From Sterolibacterium sp. (GTDB lineage Bacteria; Pseudomonadota; Gammaproteobacteria; Burkholderiales; Rhodocyclaceae), in assembly GCA_018061005.1 (NCBI GenBank), contig JAGOVA010000003.1, positions 69,466 to 133,465 on the forward strand: 64,000 bases of DNA. Direction: 5' to 3'. The translations under genes were made by a program, and so were the position numbers. Positions 37,322 through 49,621 of this stretch are shown piece by piece (position 1 is the first letter of the stretch; each line of letters opens with the position of its first letter). The notes beneath the pieces are model-generated. The model saw only the letters and a program-made list of their open reading frames with translations. It ran no database searches and was not told where the DNA came from.

Positions 37322-38316
37322 GGGTGGCGGGCGAAAAATTGTGTTCATCGCGCAAGGCTGCCAGTGCGGCGGCCAGCCGCTGCCATTCATGTTCTTCTGC
37401 AGGCAGGCCGAAGCGCAGCGCGGCGGGTGTTTCAAAAAGGCGCACCAATATGCCGCGCCGCGCCAGTGCCGCATGCCAGACGGCGGCATGGGGTGTGGCG
37501 ACATACTGGAACAGGGACGTGCCCCGCACTTCCCCCAGCGCAAGCGCACGCAACAGCGCCGCCAGACGGGCGGATGCCGTCAATAAGCGTTCGCGCTGTG
37601 CGGCTTGCCAGCGCACATCCTGCAGCGCGGCTTGCGCGATGACCCGTGAAGGATGCGCCACCGCCCAGGGGCCGAGGGCTTTGGCCAGACGCTTGAGCAA
37701 GGCCGGTGCGCCGCAGGCAAAGCCGACACGTGCACCGGCCAGCCCGAAAAACTTGCCCAGCGAGCGCAATACCACGAGATTTTCATAGCCCGGCTGACCC
37801 GCACAAGCGGCGAGGCTTGCCCCGGAGCGGGCATCGATGAAGGCTTCATCCACCACCATCAACTGCCGCCCGCGCAGACGTGCGCGCAGGTGTTCAGCGG
37901 AATAGCACTGGCCATCCGGGTTGTTGGGATTGCAGAGGACGACATACTCGGCCTCGGTCCAGGCTGGTTCCTGTTCATGATCCGGCCAGCCGACGAGCGT
38001 GTGCCCCGCGTTCTGCCAGGCAGCGACATGTTCGGCATACAGCGGCGTGGGCATGGCCACCCGTGCGGAAGGCAGCAGGCGCGGTAGTTGCTGGATGACG
38101 GCCTGGCTACCGGCAACGGGCAGTAAATGCGCTGCACCGTAATAGTCGCAAGCCGCAGCGATCAGCCCGTCGTCCTCTTCGGGCAGACGTTGCCAGACAC
38201 AGGCCGGTAGTGCGGGCACAGGATAAGGCCAGGGTGCGATGCCCGTGGAGAGGTCGAGCCATTGCACGAGTGGAATGTTCCATTGCTGCGCTGCGGCGCG
38301 CAGACGGCCGCCATGT

Positions 38317-38324
<8 letters not shown>
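37308..38324 (-). CDS. cobC: Threonine-phosphate decarboxylase (aminopropanol arm of B12)
   Basis: A 338-residue class I/II PLP enzyme that makes (R)-1-amino-2-propanol phosphate from threonine phosphate (CobC of Pseudomonas, CobD of Salmonella). It opens [15 protein letters not shown] and has the substrate loop [13 protein letters not shown], the [10 protein letters not shown] segment and a lysine in [18 protein letters not shown] as PLP anchor. It overlaps both neighbours (8 nt with cbiB, 14 nt with cobQ), as is general in this operon. Confidence 0.93.
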
Positions 38325-41295
<2,971 letters not shown>

Positions 41296-41305
<10 letters not shown>

Positions 41306-42243
41306 TCTTCAAGCTTTGTGGTCTGGCAGAGCACGGACGAGATGTACGCTTCTGGCAGGCCGTAAGTGGCTGCCAGCGCCTGGGCGCTGCAGTTGCTTTG
41401 CTGGATTGATTCGCGCCAGCCGGATAATCCGGCCGAGAGCGAGCGGCCGGGTCGCTCACCGGGACGGAGTGCGCGTCCCTCTTCGGCAATGACATATTTT
41501 GCGTCATAGCCGCGCGGCGTCACCATCAGTCCGTGACGGATGAAGGTCATCGAGTTGCCGATCAGCACGGTGGTCAGCATGCCGATTTCACATTCGGTCA
41601 TTTTGTCGAGCGTGGTGAATTCGATGCGCTGTTTGGGTCGCCAGGCGGATTTGACGATGGCGACAGGCGTTTGCGGGTCGCGGTGGCGCAGCAATAACTG
41701 CTGGGCATGGATGATCTGCTCGGAGCGGCGGCCGCTCTTGGGGTTGTAGAGGGCGATGACAAAATCGGCATAGGCGGCGGCATCGAGACGACGCGCAATG
41801 GCCGGCCAGGGCGTGAGCAGGTCGGACAGCGAAATCGCGCAGAAGTCGTGGGTCAGTGGTGCGCCGACCAGTGCCGCGCAACTGTTGAGTGCGGAGGTGC
41901 CGGGGATGATTTCAACCTCAATGTCGTCATCGGGTGTCCAGCCGGCCTGGAACAGCACTTCGAAGGTCGGCCCGGCCATGCCATAAACGCCTGCATCGCC
42001 CGATGAAATCAGCGCGACCTTGCGGCCTTGCCGGGCGCGATCCAGTGCTTCAATGGCGCGGTCGAGCTCTTCAGTCATGGATTTCTTGATGACTTCCTTG
42101 CCTTCGAGCAGGTCAGCCACCAAGCGAATGTAGGTGACGTAACCGATGATGGTGTCGGCTTCAGCAATGGCAGCGCGGGCGCGTGCCGTCAGGTGGTCGT
42201 GGCTGCCGGGGCCTAAACCCACCAGCATGATCTTGCCGTTCAT
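41296..42243 (-). CDS. cobJ: Precorrin-3B C17-methyltransferase with C-terminal extension
   Basis: A 315-residue SAM-dependent methyltransferase (CobJ/CbiH) that performs ring contraction and C17 methylation. The N-terminus MNGKIMLVGLGPGSHDHLT and ISSGDAGVYGMAGP, IPGTSALNSCAALVGAPLTHDFCAISLSD are diagnostic. The ordinary domain ends near EEGRALRPGERPG. About 55 further residues follow, with three cysteines (SNCSAQ, VLCQ, LEECE). Larger CbiH forms carrying a C-terminal Fe-S domain are known, but this tail is shorter. It overlaps its neighbours by 4 and 10 nt. Confidence 0.93.
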
Positions 42244-42647
42244 GATTTCATCCTTGCAATGGAAACGGTGGCGTTGCGGCCATCTGCGCCGCGCCGCTTG
42301 TGTTTTTCGACGAGCAGTTGATCTGCGGTAGTGTTTGCCGCAAGCAATGCGGCGGCTTCTGCCACCGAAGGTGTGCCGGTGTATTTGCGGACGGTTTCCG
42401 AGGGGTGTGGCACGTCTATGCAAGCCAGTTCGTCAGCAGAATAAAAATGGATGTGCCAGCCGTAATGCTGTGCCATGGCCAGCAGGCCTGGCTCGTCGGC
42501 TTTGAGCGTGATCGAGGCCACTGTGCTGACATCGGCCAGGCGTGCGTCGCAGGCAGCCAGTGCTTCGGCAACGCACATGTCGATTGTGGCCTGCGGTGTA
42601 CCGCGATCGCAGCCGATGCCCAAAGCGATTTTCTGTGTGGGTTTCAT
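42240..42647 (-). CDS. cobE: CobE / CbiG C-terminal-domain protein
   Basis: A 135-residue protein corresponding to the C-terminal domain of CbiG, often a free protein called CobE. It opens MKPTQKIALGIGCDRGTPQ and has SITLKADEPGLLAMAQHYGW and VRKYTGTPSVAEAAAL. CbiG opens the delta-lactone ring and releases the C20 carbon as acetaldehyde. The N-terminal CbiG domain is the preceding gene, with a 4-nt ATGA overlap. The split therefore looks functional, not a frameshift: each part has its own start. Confidence 0.9.
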   Translation of the reverse strand: MKPTQKIALGIGCDRGTPQATIDMCVAEALAACDARLADVSTVASITLKADEPGLLAMAQHYGWHIHFYSADELACIDVPHPSETVRKYTGTPSVAEAAALLAANTTADQLLVEKHKRRGADGRNATVSIARMKS

Positions 42648-43381
42648 GGTCGATAAATCACGCAGCGACCGGCCACTCGGGTGGCGATGTCGACGGGTAA
42701 AGGGCGCGTGCTGATCCACAACACGACGGCGAAGTTTTCTGTCGCTACCTGCTCGATCTGCCCGAACAGATGCAGATTGTCCGGTAGCGATCCAGCGCGG
42801 CCATGGGCGTGTCCCGGCCACCAGTCGGGGCTCCCGGCTTCCTGCACGATGGCCACCGGCTCACCATTGACCACGGCGGCACTAGCGCGCACGCGTGTGT
42901 TGTGATCGGCTTCGATCTGCCAGCCAAACTCCTGGCCGAGCAGGTCGACCGCGAGGGTTTGTCGCGCATCCGAAGCCGTGGTCAGGACGGACTGGGCATC
43001 GAGCTGGGTGGCTAGCCGCATGGCCAGCGCATTGGCGCCACCGGTGTGGCCGGAGAGCAGGGGAATGACGAAACGCCCCGCTTCATCGACCACCACAATG
43101 GCCGGGTCGCTATCCTTGCTCTTCAGGTGTGGCGCGATCAGGCGGACGACGGCACCCAGTGAAATGAGGCAGATGAGGGCATCGAATTCTTCGAACAGGA
43201 CGGGGATCTGATCAGCGGTCTTGCCGTGGTAGCCATGGCAGCGATGAGTTTCATTAATGCAGGTTTCGGCTTCGGCGTGGAACTTTTCTGGCACGAAGAG
43301 CACGGCCTCTTCCAGTGCGGCAAGACAGCGGGCTGCCTGCGTGATGCCGTGGCGGGTGATGGCGACGACGGCTATTTTCAT
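42644..43381 (-). CDS. cbiG: CbiG N-terminal/central-domain protein
   Basis: A 245-residue protein with MKIAVVAITRHGITQAARC, FDALICLISLGAVVRLIAPHLKSKDSDPAIVVVDEAGRFVIPLLSGHTGGAN and DARQTLAVDLLGQEFGW. These are the signatures of the N-terminal and central parts of cobalt-precorrin-5A hydrolase. The enzyme belongs to the oxygen-independent route. The missing C-terminal domain is supplied by the next gene, overlapping by 4 nt. The two proteins probably form a complex. Confidence 0.92.
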   Translation of the reverse strand: MKIAVVAITRHGITQAARCLAALEEAVLFVPEKFHAEAETCINETHRCHGYHGKTADQIPVLFEEFDALICLISLGAVVRLIAPHLKSKDSDPAIVVVDEAGRFVIPLLSGHTGGANALAMRLATQLDAQSVLTTASDARQTLAVDLLGQEFGWQIEADHNTRVRASAAVVNGEPVAIVQEAGSPDWWPGHAHGRAGSLPDNLHLFGQIEQVATENFAVVLWISTRPLPVDIATRVAGRCVIYRP

Positions 43382-44160
43382 GTTTCAGCTCCAGCTTGAC
43401 GCTGCCGGCAACCCCGCCGCAATTCGCCGCGCATTCGCTTGGTGTTCTGCACCAGCAGCAAGGAGAGATAACCCACTTTTTCCCCTTTCAGGCGTGCCAC
43501 GTCGCGCACGATGCGTTCGTCGGGTGCGCCGACTTTTTCGACAAAGACTGAGCTGGCCAGTAGTTCGCGCTGTTCCAGCAGATTAACAACCTCGTCCATC
43601 ATCGGTTTGACCTTGAGCAGTGCCAGCGTGTCGAACTCATCGAGCAGATGATTGATGACCTCGATCCCGTAATTGGCCGGAATCACCGCGAAGGTTTCGT
43701 CTTCTTCGGCGAGCGTGACACCCGTTGCGGCGGCGGCAGCAGCGAATGAGGAGACCCCGGGGATGGTGACGACCTCAAGTTGCGGCAGGTGTTCGCGCAC
43801 CACGCGGGCAAGGTGGCCGAAGGTGGCGAACGTCGAGGCATCGCCTTCGACGAGAAACACCAGATCACGCCCTTCAGCGAGCAGGGCGACGGTCTGCTCG
43901 GCGGCGCGTGCCCAGGCTTTGGCGAGGATTCCGGCATCGCGCGTCATCGGGAAAATCAGCGCGACAGCATCGTCAGGCACGGGCAGCCCGCCACGTTCGA
44001 TGATGGAGAGCGCGTAAGAAGATTCTTCGGCCTTCTTGACGGGATACAGCCAGCGTGCGCCTGAGCCGAGCACCGCCCATGCGCGGCGGGTGATGAGTTC
44101 CGGGTCGCCGGGGCCCAGCGATGCGCCGATGAGCCTGCCGATGTGTGAAGATGATGTCAT
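43378..44160 (-). CDS. cobI: Precorrin-2 / cobalt-factor II C20-methyltransferase
   Basis: A 260-residue SAM-dependent tetrapyrrole methylase (CobI/CbiL). IGRLIGASLGPGDPELITRRAW is the N-terminal SAM-binding start, FLVEGDASTFATFGHL and IPGVSSFAAAAAATGVTLAEEDE are characteristic, and EKVGAPDERIVRDV closes the domain. With CbiX and CbiG in the operon, the physiological substrate is likely the cobalt-containing form. The ATG at 44160 overlaps cobL by 4 nt; ten extra upstream codons are not family-like. Confidence 0.94.
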   Translation of the reverse strand: MTSSSHIGRLIGASLGPGDPELITRRAWAVLGSGARWLYPVKKAEESSYALSIIERGGLPVPDDAVALIFPMTRDAGILAKAWARAAEQTVALLAEGRDLVFLVEGDASTFATFGHLARVVREHLPQLEVVTIPGVSSFAAAAAATGVTLAEEDETFAVIPANYGIEVINHLLDEFDTLALLKVKPMMDEVVNLLEQRELLASSVFVEKVGAPDERIVRDVARLKGEKVGYLSLLLVQNTKRMRGELRRGCRQRQAGAET

Positions 44161-45461
44161 GGAGATTCCTTGCGGGCGGTGATGATACATACCGGGTTTT
44201 GGGCGGCCATGCGTTGCATGTCGAGGATGGGCTGGCTGCGGCTGGCCTGCAGTTGCACCACATCCCAGTGGACGTCGGCCTCTTTCAGTGTGGTGGTTGC
44301 GGTGGCCAGGTTTTCCAGGGTGACGAAATTCATCACCAGTCGGCCCCCGGGTTTCAGGCGTTCAAGCACGAGACCGATCAGCCCGGCCAGCTCACCGCCA
44401 GAGCCGCCGATGAATACCGCATCTGGGGCGGGCCAAGTGTCGAGATATTGCGGGGCTTTGCCTTCGACCAGAGTGTAATTGCCGACCCTGAAACGCTGTG
44501 CATTGAGGCGGGCGTTGGCGATGTCGGCGGTATTTTTTTCGATGGCCCAGACATGGCCCGCCGGGGCGAGACGCGCAGCTTCCAGCCCCACCGCACCAGA
44601 GCCTGCGCCGATGTCCCAGACGATGGCATCGGGCAGCAAACGCATTTTGGCCAGCGACAGGGCGCGGGCTTCCTGTTTGGTAATCAGCCCTTTTCCGGGT
44701 GCACGCTGCGCGTATTCGTCATCATTCAGACCAAAGGCCGACGTGGTTTGTGGCGTGGCGAAATGGTTGCGTTCGACGATCACCACATTGGGCTGAGGGA
44801 AGTTGATGAGCGCGGCTGCGGCGGGGGTGAGCTGCGGGTACAGTGTTTCATCGGGCAGCAGCAAGCGGCAGGCCACAGAAAGGCGGGTGTCGTCGCCATA
44901 TCCGGCCATCATCAGGGCGCGCGCCAGTCGCGCAGGGGTATTTTCCGGACCGGTGAATAACATCACGCGCGCTTGACGGGCAATGCAGCGCATGAGCGGA
45001 TACAAGCCGTGCGTTGGGGGCGCACCGGGGAACCATTCTCCCGCATCGGCACTGTGACAGGTGGCAATGCAGATGTCCTGCCAGGCGAGCTTGAAGCGCG
45101 CGCAGGCCAGTTGCAATGTGGAGACGGCCGGGAGAATTTCAAAGCGTGCTGCACCCAGCTTGCCGACCAGCCAGGAGGCGATGCCGTGACAGAGTGGATC
45201 GCCCGTGGCCAGTGCCACGACGCGCTGGTTTTGATCGAGTGCGGCGGTGATCCAGCCGGGGACTGAACCCAGTTGGCCATCCATGGGGCGTAAGGTGGTG
45301 TGTGCCGACAGATGTGGCCGGATCAGTTCCAGGGTACGTTGCGCGCCGATCAGCAGGTCGGCGGCCAGCAGCCGCTGGTGTGCTGTTGCCGACAGTCCGC
45401 CCCAGCCGTCGTCGAGCATGCCGAGCAGGGTGCAGGGAGGGGTGGATTCAGTGGGCTTCAT
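44157..45461 (-). CDS. cobL: Bifunctional precorrin-6Y C5,15-methyltransferase (CbiE-CbiT fusion)
   Basis: A 434-residue fusion. Residues about 10-215 are CbiE (CTLLGMLDDGWGGLSATAHQRL, VALATGDPLCHGIASWLVG, CIATCHSADAGEW). Residues about 240-430 are CbiT, a Rossmann methyltransferase with IVWDIGAGSGAVGLEAARL and DAVFIGGSGGELAGL. It methylates C5 and C15 and decarboxylates the C12 side chain. An in-frame start at 45473 is possible. The chosen ATG (45461) gives the usual N-terminus and a 14-nt overlap with cbiD. Confidence 0.95.
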   Translation of the reverse strand: MKPTESTPPCTLLGMLDDGWGGLSATAHQRLLAADLLIGAQRTLELIRPHLSAHTTLRPMDGQLGSVPGWITAALDQNQRVVALATGDPLCHGIASWLVGKLGAARFEILPAVSTLQLACARFKLAWQDICIATCHSADAGEWFPGAPPTHGLYPLMRCIARQARVMLFTGPENTPARLARALMMAGYGDDTRLSVACRLLLPDETLYPQLTPAAAALINFPQPNVVIVERNHFATPQTTSAFGLNDDEYAQRAPGKGLITKQEARALSLAKMRLLPDAIVWDIGAGSGAVGLEAARLAPAGHVWAIEKNTADIANARLNAQRFRVGNYTLVEGKAPQYLDTWPAPDAVFIGGSGGELAGLIGLVLERLKPGGRLVMNFVTLENLATATTTLKEADVHWDVVQLQASRSQPILDMQRMAAQNPVCIITARKESP

Positions 45462-46605
45462 GTTGTTCCACACGACAAATGAACTGGCCTTCGAAGTCGC
45501 AGACCAGGACGGTGAGCTGGTAGTCGCCGGGGTAGCACTGTGTCAGGCTGCGGATGGCCTTGATGGCCATGCGACGATGAAAGGCGGTGCTAAGCCCCAG
45601 GGTGGTAAGACGCTCGGCAGCGAAACGGGCGGTTTCAGCTGCGCGGATTTCTTCGACCAGATCGGCGGGCGCGCCCACTTCCTGCGCTGAAGCGGCGAGG
45701 ATGTCGCGGTCGATTTCGGCTTTCCAGGCATGGGTAACAGAGAGCCCCTGACACATCTTGGTGAGTTTGCCGACCATCGCGCCCACCGTGATTTGTGGCG
45801 TGTGGTGGCGCAGGGCGCGGGTAAAGGCGGCCTTGACGAAGTCACCCATCTGCACAAAGCAGGACTCATCCAGTTCGGGCAAGGTGCGCATGGCGAATTT
45901 TTCGGTGCGTCCGCCGGTGGTGAATACCAGATGGCGTTGCCCCTGATGGATCGCCACATCAATCGCCTGCACCACACTGGCGCGAAAGGCGGCGGTTGAG
46001 TAAGGGCGGACGATGCCGGTCGTGCCGAGTATGGATATGCCGTTCAGGATGCCCAGGCGGGCATTCAGTGTTCGTTTGGCCATGGCTTCGCCCCCCGGCA
46101 CCGAGAGCGTGATTTCCAGCCCGTCGTGTGCCAGTAGTTCGCTCGCGACGGCACGCACGTTTTCGAGAATGTTGCGGCGGGGAACGGGGTTGATGGCCGG
46201 GCCGCCGACTTCCAGCCCCAGCCCCGGCTTGGTGACCGTGCCGACTCCCGCGCCGCCTTGCAGCAGCACTTCATTCGCACGATGGGGCAGCAAGCGAACA
46301 TCGGCCGTCATGTGCACACCATCCGTGGCATCCGGATCATCGCCCGCATCCTTGATGATGGCTGCATGGGCGTGGCCGCAGTCCTTCTCGATGTAGCCGT
46401 CGATGACGGCAAAGTGAACCTCTTGCCCATTAGGCAGGCGGCACAGAATGGTGGTGGGTACTTCGCCCGTCAGCAAGCCCAGCGTGGCCGCGCGTGCGGC
46501 TGCCGCAGCGCAGGCACCGGTGGTGAAACCGGTGCGATTGCCGCGTTGCCGCCGGGCTTCGCCCTTGCGGATTTTCTGGGGTGCGTCGGGAGGCGCTGCG
46601 TTCAT
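45448..46605 (-). CDS. cbiD: Cobalt-precorrin-5B C1-methyltransferase
   Basis: A 385-residue SAM-dependent enzyme found only in the oxygen-independent (early cobalt) pathway. The start RTGFTTGACAAAAARAATLGLL and later GAGVGTVTKPGLGLEVGGPAINPVPR, VPGGEAMAKRTLNARLGI and LGTTGIVRPYS are the family signatures. It replaces CobF of the aerobic route. It overlaps cbiC by 4 nt. Together with CbiX and CbiG it fixes the pathway type. Confidence 0.96.
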   Translation of the reverse strand: MNAAPPDAPQKIRKGEARRQRGNRTGFTTGACAAAAARAATLGLLTGEVPTTILCRLPNGQEVHFAVIDGYIEKDCGHAHAAIIKDAGDDPDATDGVHMTADVRLLPHRANEVLLQGGAGVGTVTKPGLGLEVGGPAINPVPRRNILENVRAVASELLAHDGLEITLSVPGGEAMAKRTLNARLGILNGISILGTTGIVRPYSTAAFRASVVQAIDVAIHQGQRHLVFTTGGRTEKFAMRTLPELDESCFVQMGDFVKAAFTRALRHHTPQITVGAMVGKLTKMCQGLSVTHAWKAEIDRDILAASAQEVGAPADLVEEIRAAETARFAAERLTTLGLSTAFHRRMAIKAIRSLTQCYPGDYQLTVLVCDFEGQFICRVEQHEAH

Positions 46606-47318
46606 GTCGCAGCAGGGTGCTGGCGGGCTTCGGCCAGGGACAACAGCGCATGAATGGCGGCAACCACCAGGGTCGAGCCACCCTTGCGGCCACGGATGGC
46701 GATCCACGGTGCGGCGTTGACATTCATCAGCAGTTCTTTCGATTCGGCGGCGGAAACAAAGCCGACGGGCATGCCGATGAGCAGTGCCGGGCGCACGCCC
46801 TCTTCGCGGATCAGCCGAACCAGTTCGATCAATGCCGTAGGTGCGTTACCAATGCCGACGATCGCCCCCTCAAGCTGGCCGAGGCGATGGGCTTTACGCA
46901 TGGCCTGCACCGCGCGCGTGGTGTTTTCCGCCTGGGCTGCCTTGATGACATCTTCATCCGAAATATAGTGATGTGTGCTCAGGCCAAAGTGTTTTAGGCG
47001 TGGTTGCGAGAGGCCAACGCAGATCATTTCGACATCGACGACTATCGGTGTGCCGCCCTTTGCCACGGCGAGAAAACCGGCCTGCATGGCCTCGGGATGA
47101 AAGGCCGTCAGGCCGTTGAATTCGAAGTCGGCATTGGCGTGGATCATGCGCCGCACCAGTGGCCATTGTGCGTCAGTGTAGGTGTGTGCACCGGCCTCGG
47201 CATCGATGATGGCGAAGGAGTCATGCTCGATGGCGCGACCGGCGGCCGTGAGTTGTTCGGTGATTAGGTGGCGTGTGGTGTCGAGCGGCATGTGTTTTTC
47301 CGGTTCAGGCGTGGCCAT
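46602..47318 (-). CDS. cbiC: Precorrin-8X methylmutase
   Basis: A 238-residue enzyme (CbiC/CobH) moving a methyl group from C11 to C12 to give (cobalt-)hydrogenobyrinic acid. VRRMIHANADFEF contains the catalytic His. EMICVGLSQ, GNAPTALIELVRL and PVGFVSAAESKELL follow the family order. The ATG at 47318 overlaps cbiX by 14 nt; the frame extends upstream in unrelated sequence. Full length. Confidence 0.95.
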   Translation of the reverse strand: MATPEPEKHMPLDTTRHLITEQLTAAGRAIEHDSFAIIDAEAGAHTYTDAQWPLVRRMIHANADFEFNGLTAFHPEAMQAGFLAVAKGGTPIVVDVEMICVGLSQPRLKHFGLSTHHYISDEDVIKAAQAENTTRAVQAMRKAHRLGQLEGAIVGIGNAPTALIELVRLIREEGVRPALLIGMPVGFVSAAESKELLMNVNAAPWIAIRGRKGGSTLVVAAIHALLSLAEARQHPAAT

Positions 47319-48084
47319 GAGTGTGTGTGTGCTGCTGCGAGGCATCGGCGCGTGTGTCGAGCAGCGTGAAAATTTCTGGTTCAAAAGCGAGGGGTGTGCC
47401 GGATGCCAAGGCAATCTGTGGGTATTGGCTTTGGAGGCGTGCCAGTTGTGTTTGTATGCGCTCAAAGAGCACGCCATTAAACAGATAGACCGGCAGGATG
47501 ACGATCTGCTGCATGCCCAACTTGACTTGCCGCTGCACCACCGTTTCCAGGCGTGGCCAGGTTACGCCGGTGAAGGCGAGATCGACCAGTTCGTGGTTGT
47601 TGTCTTCGAACAGCCAGCGCGCCATGCGTGCCATCTCGCCATTCGCGTCGACATCAGACGAGCCTCGTCCCAGCAGGAGGACGCCGGTCGTTTGCGGATC
47701 GGGTTGCGCCAGTTCCTGCATTAGCCGATCAAGCTGTTTTTGCAGTACGGAAAGAAGTTCGCGTCCTATACCCAGCGGCGGCATCACGACGAATTCCACG
47801 CTGGGATGCCGCTGGCGAGCGGCTGCGACGGCAACGGGCACATCCATCTTGACATGACCGGCCGCATTTAAAATAAATGGAATGACTCGCACCTGACGCG
47901 CGTCTTGCGCGGCCTGATCAAGCCCGGCGTCGAGCAGCAGATCGGCATGTTCAATGAAGCACAGTGTGATACGCCATGCCGGATGATGCTCGCGCCATTG
48001 CGCGAGGAAGCGCAGGGTGTCGGCGTTGCCTGTGCTGCCGCGTGAGCCGTGGCCGACGAGCAGGAGTGTGGTGTCCGGTGTCAT
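47305..48084 (-). CDS. cbiX: Sirohydrochlorin cobaltochelatase (CbiX, two-domain form)
   Basis: A 259-residue chelatase inserting cobalt into sirohydrochlorin, the committed step of early-cobalt B12 synthesis. LLLVGHGSRGSTGNADTL and FILNAAGHVKMDVPVA contain the active-site histidines. A second, similar half follows (GVLLLGRGSSDVDANGEMARMARWL, VILPVYLFNGVLFERI), so this is the long CbiX type with internal duplication. The last residues HTHTHGHA form a His-rich tail seen in many CbiX proteins and thought to hold metal. It overlaps cobM by 4 nt. Confidence 0.94.
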   Translation of the reverse strand: MTPDTTLLLVGHGSRGSTGNADTLRFLAQWREHHPAWRITLCFIEHADLLLDAGLDQAAQDARQVRVIPFILNAAGHVKMDVPVAVAAARQRHPSVEFVVMPPLGIGRELLSVLQKQLDRLMQELAQPDPQTTGVLLLGRGSSDVDANGEMARMARWLFEDNNHELVDLAFTGVTWPRLETVVQRQVKLGMQQIVILPVYLFNGVLFERIQTQLARLQSQYPQIALASGTPLAFEPEIFTLLDTRADASQQHTHTHGHA

Positions 48085-48911
48085 GAAGCAGTCTCTGGTG
48101 ATGAGCTAATGACCGTAGCCCGGCGAAAGCGATGACTGAAGGACGGGTCATAGAGTTTTGAGCGGATCAGCTCGGGCCAGTCGGCCGCGCCCAGTGTGGG
48201 GCTGGCGATGACCATGGCCTGACTGGCGACTTTTTCGGCCTGGCATTTTTTTTTGATGTCGGCCAGCGTGCCGCGCACAATTTTTTCTTCACCCGGCCAT
48301 GTGGCTTTTTGCACCACCAGCATCGGGGCATCTTCCGCCCAGCCAGCCGCGCGGAGTTCTTCCTGCACCTTGTGCAGCAGTGTAATTGAGAGGTAGATGC
48401 ACAGGGTGGTGTGATGTGCGGCCAGTGCAGCGAGTTCTTCACCCGCAGGCATCGGCGTGCGTCCGGCCACACGGGTGAGAATCACCGTTTGGGTGACTTC
48501 CGGCAGGGTCAGGGTTTCACCCGCAGCGGCCATCGAGGCCATGGCCGAGGACACCCCCGGCACGATCGTCCATTGGATGCGGGCGGCACTGAGCGGGCGG
48601 GTCAGTTCGATCAATGCGCCATACAGCCCCGGGTCGCCGGTTTGCAGGCGTACCACGATGGCATGGCGTGTGGCACGCTCGATCAGCCAGTCGCTCATTT
48701 CTTCCAGCGTCATGTCTTTCGAATCGCGAATTTCGCAACCAGCCGGCGCGTAGGCGGTCGCTGCGCGGTCGACCAGCGAACCGGCATAGAGTATCGCGCC
48801 GGCCTGTTCGAGCAGGCGGCGACCCTTGACCGTGATCAGGTCCGGATCGCCCGGCCCTGCACCGACGAACCAGACCTTGCCCAACGGGGCAGCGGGATCA
48901 ACCTGCGGCAT
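48081..48911 (-). CDS. cobM: Precorrin-4 C11-methyltransferase
   Basis: A 276-residue SAM-dependent methylase (CobM/CbiF). VWFVGAGPGDPDLITVKGRRLL is the N-terminal SAM loop. LQTGDPGLYGALIELTRPL, IPGVSSAMASMAAAGETLTLPEVTQTVILTR and KATWPGEEKIVRGTL are diagnostic. The ATG at 48911 gives MPQVDPAAPLGK and overlaps cbiM by 14 nt. The open frame runs further upstream but in cbiM sequence read out of frame. Confidence 0.95.
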   Translation of the reverse strand: MPQVDPAAPLGKVWFVGAGPGDPDLITVKGRRLLEQAGAILYAGSLVDRAATAYAPAGCEIRDSKDMTLEEMSDWLIERATRHAIVVRLQTGDPGLYGALIELTRPLSAARIQWTIVPGVSSAMASMAAAGETLTLPEVTQTVILTRVAGRTPMPAGEELAALAAHHTTLCIYLSITLLHKVQEELRAAGWAEDAPMLVVQKATWPGEEKIVRGTLADIKKKCQAEKVASQAMVIASPTLGAADWPELIRSKLYDPSFSHRFRRATVISSSPETAS

Positions 48912-49575
48912 ACAGGCGCGGCTCCAGCAAGGAGGAATTACGTAACCCATGACGCGCTTTGACAGCGGCCAACACGGCCAGATCGAGCAACGGTTCGACC
49001 GTGAGCACCAGCAGATAGGCGCCGCCAAAAGAAGCGATTTCACTCAGGTTGCTGGCGCTGACCCCTTGCCCGTAGATTGCCCAGAAAGCGACCCAGGCGA
49101 CGATGCCACCCTGATAGGCGAGTGAGAGTTTGAAGGTTTGCGCGTAGCTCAGATCGACATAGGCGGTTTGTGGCACGATGATTTTCCGCGCCAGTGCCGA
49201 GACGGCGAACAGCGGAACCAGCAGAGTGGTCACATTCATGCCGTATTGCGGCAGATCGAAGGGTGCGAAGAACAGCCCCTGGATCAGCAAGCCACCGGCC
49301 AGGCCGAGGGCGGCGGCGGCTGGGCCGAACAGCAGAAACAGGGTGGTGCCGATGATGAGATGGACTTCAGACACCCCCACCGGGTGATGCGGCAGGACTT
49401 CAAAACAGCAAAAGACCAGCAGGCTGGCCAGCAGGCTGCGGCCGATCAGGGCGGGCAAGCCATATTGGTGGCGCGCGCGAATTGCCAGCCAGGCTGTGCC
49501 GGCTAGCGCAGCCAGTACCGTGCCATAACTCAACATGATTTTGCTGCTGTCGACAACGCCGGGGGTGATGTGCAT
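48898..49575 (-). CDS. cbiM: Cobalt-transport membrane protein, CbiM/NikM family
   Basis: A 225-residue polytopic protein starting MHITPGVV. The N-terminal Met-His of CbiM proteins provides metal ligands. Six or so helices follow, including SEVHLIIGTTLFLLFGPAAAALGLAGGLLIQGLFF, the conserved metal-binding and coupling region. CbiM normally works with CbiN, CbiQ and CbiO of an ECF transporter, and none of those genes is adjacent. It lies second in the operon, 46 bp after cobO, with AAGGAGC before its ATG. Cobalt import for the CbiX step is the natural role. Confidence 0.88.
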   Translation of the reverse strand: MHITPGVVDSSKIMLSYGTVLAALAGTAWLAIRARHQYGLPALIGRSLLASLLVFCCFEVLPHHPVGVSEVHLIIGTTLFLLFGPAAAALGLAGGLLIQGLFFAPFDLPQYGMNVTTLLVPLFAVSALARKIIVPQTAYVDLSYAQTFKLSLAYQGGIVAWVAFWAIYGQGVSASNLSEIASFGGAYLLVLTVEPLLDLAVLAAVKARHGLRNSSLLEPRLYAAG

Positions 49576-49621
49576 TTTGTAGCTCCTTTTGTGATGAAAA
49601 ATGAATAATTGTTTCGATGGC

